NCBI RefSeq assembly: GCF_000002235.5
Contig: NW_022145599.1
Coordinates: forward strand, 10,292,897 to 10,356,896
Source of the DNA: Strongylocentrotus purpuratus
Taxonomy: Eukaryota; Echinodermata; Echinoidea; Camarodonta; Strongylocentrotidae
Reading direction: 5' to 3'
DNA length: 64,000 bases
Shown: positions 11,201-20,200 of the stretch, piece after piece
Layout: each line of letters opens with the position of its first letter
How positions within the stretch are numbered: position 1 is the stretch's first letter
Program-made: the position numbers and the translations under genes
Notes under the pieces: model-generated
Seen by the model: only the letters and a program-made list of their open reading frames with translations
Told to the model about the DNA's origin: nothing
Database searches by the model: none

Positions 11201-14200
11201 GGATTCCTGCCAAACTTTGGTCATGTATGTATCTTGCAGAGCCCATGAACTGATTAGATTTTGGGGTCACGAGGTCAAAGTTCAAAGGTCACAGGGCTCA
11301 TTATGTATGCAAAAACAGCTCGTGATCGCGTTATCTCAAGAACCGATTGATGGATTCCTGCCAAACTTTGGTCATGTATGTATCTTGCAGAGCCCATGAA
11401 CTGATTAGATTTTGGGGTCACGAGGTCAAAGTTCAAAGGTCACAGGGCTCATTATGTATGCAAAAACAGCTCGTGATCGCGTTATCTCAAGAACCGATTG
11501 ATGGATTCCTGCCAAACTTTGGTCATGTATGTATCTTGCAGAGCCGATGAACTGATTAGATTTGGGGGTCACGAGGTCAAAGGTCACAGGGCTCATTATG
11601 TATGCAAAAACAGCTTGTGATCGCGTTATCTCAAGAACTGATTGTTGGATTCCTGCCAAACTTAGGTCATGTATGTTACTCGCAGAGCCGATGAACTGAT
11701 TAGATTTTGGGGTCATGAGGTCAAGGTCAAAGGTCATGCGGCTCATTATGTATGCAAATAGCTTGTGATCGCATTATCATTTGAACAGATTGATGGATTC
11801 CTGCCAAACTTAGATCATGTATGTATCTTGCTTATCTTCCAATGAACTGAGTAGATTCTTGGGTCATGAGATCAAAGATCAAAGGGTCATATATGTATAT
11901 GAGAAATTGGTTGTAATCACGATATTCTGAGAACCTGTTAATGGATTACAAGAAACTTGAATTTGAAAAATTTCTTCTGTTTTGGTTTGTAAACTTGCTC
12001 TATGACGGAGGCATCTTTCTTGACTGCGCGCAGTCAAAGTTCCATCTAGTTTATCATATCAAAGGGAAAGTATTCTCATAGAACTAAAGAGCACCCCCAA
12101 TAGGAATCAGTGCATAAGAGTAAGTTTTGATAAATGGACCCTATGCCTTTTTTACACAACGATCAACGATATATATTTCAGTAAATTAGCCTATAATGGG
12201 GTTTGTATCAGAACCCAGGTCGAAATTCCATTAGGATCCGATCCTATTGGACCATCAGAAACCATTAGAGCTATTGGTGTCTAATGGTTTCAATAGGGAA
12301 AGTGAAATGATGGACCCACAGAAACCATTAGAAAATATCTATTGGACCAACACAAACCCACAGAAGAAATGCTGATGGACCAACAGAAAGCTTCTATTGG
12401 ACCAGCATCCACCCATGTCTTCTATGGGTTTCTTGGTCCATTAGATATTTTCTTCTATGATGGGTTTCTGTTGGTCCATTAGATATTTTCTATGGGTTCC
12501 TGTTGGTCCACTAGAGATCTTTCAATGGGTTCCTAATGCTCCCATGTTCCGAATTCCCTATTGAAACCAATAGTCCAATGGCTTCTATTGGTAAATCAAT
12601 AATGATCAATCAGAATCGATTTTAGCAACTGTCCACCAAAAAAAAGTATATTCTAATCTCAATTGCATCAACTCCATCACATAGATCACTTGGAGTGAGT
12701 ATTAGATTATCCTTTATTTTGACTGAATGCTTCTACTATTCTATATAATAAACATACATGAATTGTTTCTTGGTTAGTGTTTTATAGTAATCATTATAAT
12801 CAATATATCTATTGCTAAAACGTGAATGAAATTGTAACATGATTAAACAAATAATCTATGAGTCATTAGTTGCCAAAAGAAAATAAAAATCATAAAATTG
12901 ATGTACATTGTCATAAGTTGCTTGACAAATTATGATAAATGTAATTTTCTGTGAACACGTATAAAGTAATCATGAATATGCATGAGATAGATTTAGCTGT
13001 TGGTTTCTATTGGTTTCTATTGGACCTATTGGTTTCTATTGGTCCCATTGGGTTCTATTGGTCTCATTGGTTTTCTATTGGTCCTATCGGTCCTATTGGT
13101 CCTATTGGTCCTTTCGGTTCTATTGGTTTCTATTGGTCTTATTGGTTTATATTGGTCCTATTGGTCCTATTGGTCCTATTGGTTTATATTTGTCTTATTG
13201 GTTTCTATTGGTCCTATTGGTTTCTATTGGTCCTATTGGTTTCTATTTCTATTGGTTTCTATGGGTGCTATTGGTTTCTTTTGGTTTCTGATGGTTTGAA
13301 TAGTCTCTATTGGATTCAATTCTATGGGTCCAACAGAAACCAATAGACTCCAACAGAAACCATTAGAGACCAATAGAATTTTTCTAATGGTCTCTATTGG
13401 TCTCTATGGGATTTTCGACCTGGGAAAACAGGGATGTTTGGAAGAGACATAATACTCACTTTGTTACTTGGTAATGAATTTATTGTAAGGATGTAAAGGA
13501 TGCCAAATAAATTTGCAATCATTCAAGCGAGCATAAATCATAAGACTACGAGATCAGAATGTTGCATCCTGGGAGCGCTGACGGGAACAATATGGGTAGT
13601 TCAGGACTGAGATGGAGCTATTTCTGGGTCCTGGGAATACTGTAGCTTTAAAAGAATGAAGAACCAGAGAGCAGCTCTTTTTCCCCACCAATTAAAAAAA
13701 AAATTGGCAAACTGTGAGTTTATTATTGCATAAAGGTTACAGTTAACCTTGTATTAGTTGACCTTCTGTAAGTCGTCAAATAATCGCCCGTGGAAGCATT
13801 GTTTAGACCAGATTGTGCAAAATATGTGTTATTAGGTGATCCGCCATTCATTGGCGGAGAACCTCTTGATTTCGTCAGAATCTTTTTTATTATTATTTAT
13901 TTCTGGTCACTTTTTTGTGACATAATTCATGCAAAAACGGCAATGTCAATCATCATGAAATTTCCCATAGTCATGTCCCATCATAAAATCTTGACGGGTC
14001 ATCTGTTTTCATTGTGATCACCCATCCGTGACGTCATCTAGGCGCCATTTTGTAAAATCTTCTTATTGACCATATCTTCCTAACGGAACGTTATTTTTTG
14101 ACCAAATTTGGCATACATTAACTTCAGGTCAAGGTTCAACTCTTCAACCTACGCGCATGCACGCGCGTCAAAATTGAAAAATGCTCCAAATGAATTTATT

Positions 14201-17200
14201 TTGAGTTTACTATACGTTTCAGGCCATTTTGAGCATTTAAAAAAATTCAGCGCGTGCGCGTCTGCGCGCGCGTTTTTTCGCGTGTAGCACGTACGGAACG
14301 TGGAAACGCCGTTTTTTTACATGTTTTGGGTTCCTAATACTATTGTCAACAATTTTAACTAATTTCCAGTCCTTCTTGACCTATAATAACGTAATATGCG
14401 CGCGCTAAACCTCAAAATCCGCGCGCGCGAAAATATGCCAAAAATTGAAAAAATTGTAAAAAAAAGGCAAATTTTGAATTCGCTGTAACTTTTCAGAATG
14501 CCATGTGACCTCCATTTTTATTTCATATTCTGAAAGGGCATGAGTTGTAGATTCCATTTCATGCATCATTTTGGGTCACCGGATGTTGTGACATCATCAT
14601 ATTGCCATCTGAAGTAAGAAAATTGATTTTTGATTTTTTACATTACATTTGACAATGTTCTTTTGACTGTCCCAAATTTCAATATGTTGTAGCTGAGAAT
14701 GTTATCTACAAGTAACGTGACATTTATTTTTCATTTACATGATGGGATCATGGTCAAATTTTTGATTAAAGGTGAAAAGTCCGAATCTGCAACATGTACG
14801 TGTTATGTCTATGGAGGGTGATTTTTTTTTCTAAGTCACAATTTGCATAGTCTTTCTTTTTACTTTTCTCAGTTGTTTATACCAAAATTTGATATGTTGT
14901 AGCTGAGACTGTACGCTACGAGAAATGTTATTTTTGATTTAGATTATGGGATCATGGTGAAAAAATTCGAATTAACGTGTGAATTCAGAATCGGTCATAG
15001 ACTTTTTCAGATATACGTGTTATGTCTATGTGGAAGCGCCGTGGTATATTGGTGTTGACACTCGACTCTCGTCTTTGTGGCCCGGGTTCGAATCCGCTGA
15101 AGGATTTTGTTTTTTTGTTTTTTGGTGGGCAATTTAAATAAGTTTTGCATTTAATAATTCTTTCATATTTGTTAGTATCGTCTCAAAACGTTTATCATTT
15201 GTTAACACATTGCACTTTAAAGTTTGTGTACAAAGCCTATGACAAGTTAATTATCAAAAAAAAATCATAATAAATACATAACGTTACCAATCATGCCCAA
15301 GTTTCCAGAGCTGTACTGGGTTATTAAAGACATTCATATTTGTTTATTCTCATTTCCAGACGTTTATCATTTATTGAAATATTGCACTTCAAAATTTGTG
15401 TACAAAGCCTATGGCAAATGAATTATTCTAAAAAAAATCATCTCTTAAGTCTTTAATCATTTCCAAACTTCATATTCAAGATTTTTGCTGCTATTTTTGT
15501 TGCAATTTTTTTTTCTCAATTACATCGTAACTTCCTGCGTCATCTATTAAAATCATGGCGGATCACCTAATTCATCTCAAGTGACGAATTCATGTCTAGT
15601 TTACCTCTTAGAAGTAGAATTTCTCAGATTTCTGTGGTCCCAAGGGATTTGACTTAGGCATGCAAATTTAACTGTATTTACATGTGTATATATATATATG
15701 CACATACATACTGTACATGTACATCTTTGGGAAAATATTATATTTCCCCTTAATCCGACTTAGGGGAAAATATTATATTTCCCCTTAACCCAATTAGGGG
15801 AAAATATTATATTTCCCCCTAACCCGAATTAGGGGGAAATTTTATATTTCCCCTTAACCCGAATTAGGCCTGGCTAATTTGGTAGATGATATCGGGGGGG
15901 GGCTCCATGCCTCCTTGAGATCTGGGCCGTCGACTGCACGATCGCGACGAGGAATTGGAATGCACGTCATCCGTTTTGTGAAGAATAATGTTTATTAATT
16001 ATGCTAATTTATGTGTAATTTATGCATGGAATCAGACTTTTTGCTCCTAATCAATAAATAAAGTTCCAAATATACTAATTTGTGGTATAGTTACTCTTTT
16101 TAGTGTTCTTAGCAAATATACTTCAAAAACATGATATCAAAATTAATTTCTTATGTTTTTGACCTTTTTGTCTGTTATTGTTTTTCGATGAAAATTGTCG
16201 GCTACACTTGTGCGATCATAAACAGCATGTTATCAATTAATTTTAATCGTTAGAAGCAAAAATAATCATACATTTATGAGTTTTGGCTGAAAGCACAATT
16301 TGTATTGAAATCCTGCATGAAATCATGCTTTTTAGCCATTTTTGGTTAACGTGCATGTATAAACTTATGTGTAACTTCAGAACCACCTACCTGGGCGTTG
16401 CAATGTTGTTCAAAACAGATGCGCTAGACCCAAAAGAAAAAAGTCGTGAAACGTCGCCGCGAGTTTTCGCGATGCAGACTTGTTCCGCAAAGCATCAAGG
16501 GGGTACCTGGAAGGTTTAATACATTGTCACTGCTTTCTCTCACCTTGTCTTTACCCCATCTTACATGCTGCTCCTTATCTTTTGCTTCTATGCTTATTGT
16601 ACTTGTTTGTAGGAGGGATGAATCAGGAGGAGGAAGGAGGGATGAATCAGGAGGAGGAAGGAGGGATGAATCAGGAGGAGGAAGGAGTGATGAATCAGGA
16701 GGAGGAAGGAGTGATGAATCAGGAGGAGGAAGGAGGGATGAATCAGGAGGAAGGAGGGATGAATCAGGAGGAAGAAGGGACGAAGCAGGAGGAGGAAAAG
16801 GACCATATTGCGTATTCAGGTATGTCTTAGTACATACATGTATGTTATTTTTAAAAGGAACCAAAGATCTTCACTTTACGCAGGACACATATTATGCATA
16901 ACATTATTTACCAATTCACTTTTTTGTTTTTTGTTTGTAGTCTTGACAGATGATTCAAAATTGGCAGTACACCTAACATTATTTTGCCAACTGCAATGTT
17001 TGTTAGCCACTTTACTTGTCTTGGATTTGGAGCACTTATTCCTTACAAAATCAATACATGTGCACATGGCCCGAATTATCAGTCTGGTATCAAATTGGAA
17101 GCTCCCTAATGACGTTTGGCTGGTGCATTGTTCGTTTATCTATGATACCCTCGTAATAGGGAACTTCAGATCTGCCATGGTTATGATGCTGGCAAATATT

Positions 17201-20200
17201 GAAAACAAAAAATATATATTTTGCTCTGATATAAATTATATTTCCCTCATCGATTTTCTTTCTATTTCTCTTTTCTTTATAGGTCGGGGGTACACCCACT
17301 GGGAAACTTCCTCCAAAAAATTGGTATGCAACTACTTCGAGCAGTACCTGCTAAGAGATACGAGAAAGAAGTTACCTGGTATGTGTCGTGCTATTCACAA
17401 AAGGGTACATGCAAGGACTTTTTAAAGTGAAAAGAGATATAAAGTAGAAGGAATGTCATAAACTTCCCAGGGCTCTTTGTTTTTCTGGAGAGCTTAGAAC
17501 CCTTGCAATTGTAAAACATAAAATGCTTATGATGTAAATGAGTAGTTTGACCTCTTGTTCCTGATTTTTGTCTCGCCTGCGAAGCAGATGCGGGACATAG
17601 GCGTCGCTATTTCCGGCGACGGCGGCGTTGTCAACATTTCAGGTTAAAGTTTGCTTGGTCAAATTCCTATGGCTTGAATTCCAATACCGTGCCACCAATG
17701 GTCTTGAAACTGGATTCAAATGATTCGGTAGAGTGTTCTCTTTCATATCCATCCCCATACTCTGTGTTTCGTCCAGGAATAGGGATTTTATAACCATTTA
17801 AACTTGGTTAAGTTTTGGTTAAAGTTTCAGGCCAGTGTCTGTTGCAGGTTAAAGTTTGCATGGTTAAGTTCAGATGTCTATAATTTCAATACCGTGTGAC
17901 CAATTGTCTTGAAACCTAATTTAAATGATTCAGTAGAGTGTCTTCTTTCATATGCACCCCCATGCTCTGCGTTTTGTCAAGGAATAGGAATTTTATAATC
18001 TTTTAAACATAGTTAAAGTTTTGGTTAAAGTTTCAGGAGTGTCGTGTATACACAATATACATACTGTACATATACTGTGTACTGTATGTACTGGACAGAC
18101 ATTATGGAAATGTTGAAGTTTTGGTTTCTTCCATAACTTCAGGTAGGAAATTTCAGTAGTGTTATAGTTTCATATGAATGTTATGTGTAAACAATATTAC
18201 CCTTTTCTGAAGTCCATTAGAGTTAAAGGTCAAAGGTCAATGAACTTTGCATAATGTTTGCATTTTCATGTACAACTTCAACTAGGATTATTTACTGGTG
18301 ACAATGTTTTGTAGGATGGTTACCCTTTTGCAGTCTGCAGTTAAGACTGTGAGGTAACCACTGTTAAAGGTCAAAGGTCAAGGGTCAATGAACTTCAGCA
18401 TTTTCATGTACAACTTTAACTTATTAAACTCTTAAATAGGCAACTCCTTGATGTCACAACCTGGACAACTTTTAATTGCTCATTTGTAAAGTCTGCCATC
18501 AATTTGGATCAAACTTGGTGGTAATTAATGACCCTTGGGTATAGGAACATATATGGTGCATACAGATATGCTTACATACAACTTTATGCATAATTATGCA
18601 TAAATATGCATACATGTGCATATATATGCAATGTACTTGCATGCATTTACATGTACATGCGCATGAATATGCATATATATGCAGTTTGAGTGTCAAGTTG
18701 TACATGTATGTAAGCAGATCTGTAGGAGGATGGGGTCTTTAGAAGGCATCTAGGTCTCAAAATGCTAATTGTTCAAAATCCTTTTTTGGGGGTGAAATTT
18801 TCCACGTTTTATTGACCACGAAATCGGGCGAGACTCGTGGTTCGAGAACCATCTTGTTTTCATTTAACTGCAAAGCCTTAGAGAATTATTTGACTCTAAT
18901 GCATATCTATATGGTTGCAACATCAAGGATAGTGGTCTACAGTCATTTAAAGGGGAATCCAACCCATATGGCAAGTTCTAAAACAAAAAAGAAATTTCAG
19001 AGAAGCAGATTGGTGAAAGTTTGAACAAAATCGGACAAACAATAAGAAAGTTATACATTTTTGAAAGTTGTTAGCACTATACATATTGGAATTTCAAGTT
19101 GGCCGAATTGGGAAACAAAGAATAACTTAAAGATGAAAAAATAAAAAGAGAGAATTACAGACACAGAGAATATTATAGGCCTAATGGAAAATTGCACTGA
19201 TTGGAGAAAAAATAAAGAATTACATTGATGAAAGGAAGAGGATAGAGTGATTTGTTTTTCCTTCAATCCATCATCTTCATTTTGATGATGTATTTCTTTG
19301 TTTTCCCATCATAAATGCTTGCTTGATGTAATTTCTTGGTTGTCCTTCATTTTATCGTCCCTTTCTTGATGTATTCCTTTGTTTTCCCATCACTCTTTCT
19401 TTTGGCAATGCATATTTCTTTTTTTGTTTATCTTCAATCATTGCAATTTTCCATTCGTCTTGTAGTACTCTTTGTGTCTGGATTTCTCTCTTTTCCTTTT
19501 TTCTTTTATAAGTTTTTCTTTGTTTTCCATAATTTATCTTCTCTTTCTATATTTCCATCATTCCTAGTAATTGCCAACCTATTAAAAGTAATACACAGTG
19601 TTGGCCAAGGTCACGGATTTTGATTAAATGTGTTTTTCTTGGTGCATCTAGATGATCTAAGACCAAATCGATTATCAATTTTCTTCAAATAGCCTTGGAA
19701 GCTGTAAAAGGACAAGTACATTCGACGATATCTGTCCGGCCAGACAAATCTGTTTTTCCCCTTTAAAAACAGTGTTCTCCTTCAAAAATTCCCAACTTTT
19801 CTTTATTTTGAGATGTATCAACATAAAAAGAACCTTACCTGTGATTTGTAAGATCAGAAACACTTTTATCCGTGAGATATTCAGCATCAAGCGAATTAGC
19901 CGTATTCATCGGGTACCCGATAAATCCCAAAAATCAACACTAAACATGTGATTTCTCGAAAATGGAGGCATTTCAGAGTGAACTTTTACGGAGTTGTGTT
20001 CTACCCTCATAAGTGTATCAAAAAATAAGAAAGTGAAGGAAATCTATTTTTTTACCCCTTCGTCTTTTACCAACACTGCGCAATACCTTTAAGTTTCATT
20101 CCTCATTTTATTTTCATATGTCAGTCTAGAAAATCCTTTAAAATCTTTAATTTTTGTCTCGCCTGCGAAGCAGAAGCGAGACCATAGGCGTCACTATTTC

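Larger units (their letters stand above)
13832..15602 (+). mobile_element. HINE-like element family 4 (putative)
   Basis: Starts TTAGGTGATCCGCCAT and folds into a 5' hairpin (CCGCC-attcatt-GGCGG). The exact complement ATGGCGGATCACCTAA lies at 15555-15570. It is followed by a weak hairpin (AATTC...GAATT) and the end CTAGTTT (15596-15602). This is the same terminal order as families 1-3, but without a 150-bp tandem array. The inside is GCGC-rich at 14240-14430, then AT-rich, and holds a tRNA-derived segment at 15035-15107. Confidence 0.5.

Noticed and set aside
10897..11746. Repeated 66-67 codon frames of the 'MMDSCQTLVMYVSC' type
   Set aside because: They recur every 151 bp with the internal units of the HINE-like element; no family resemblance, no splice support.
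12951..13346. Hydrophobic frames rich in GFYWS and VLLVL
   Set aside because: Low-complexity translation of the 'ctattggtttctattggtc' minisatellite in three frames; not membrane proteins.
15728..15868. CRISPR-like look of short palindromic repeats with spacers
   Set aside because: The spacers are near-copies of each other, there are only four units, and the surrounding DNA is plainly eukaryotic.
16941..17280. Possible exon following TTTGTTTGTAG at 16940 (VLTDDSKLAVHL...)
   Set aside because: The acceptor is good and the phase fits, but no donor keeps the frame with conserved sequence, and exon 5 joins exon 6 directly in phase.
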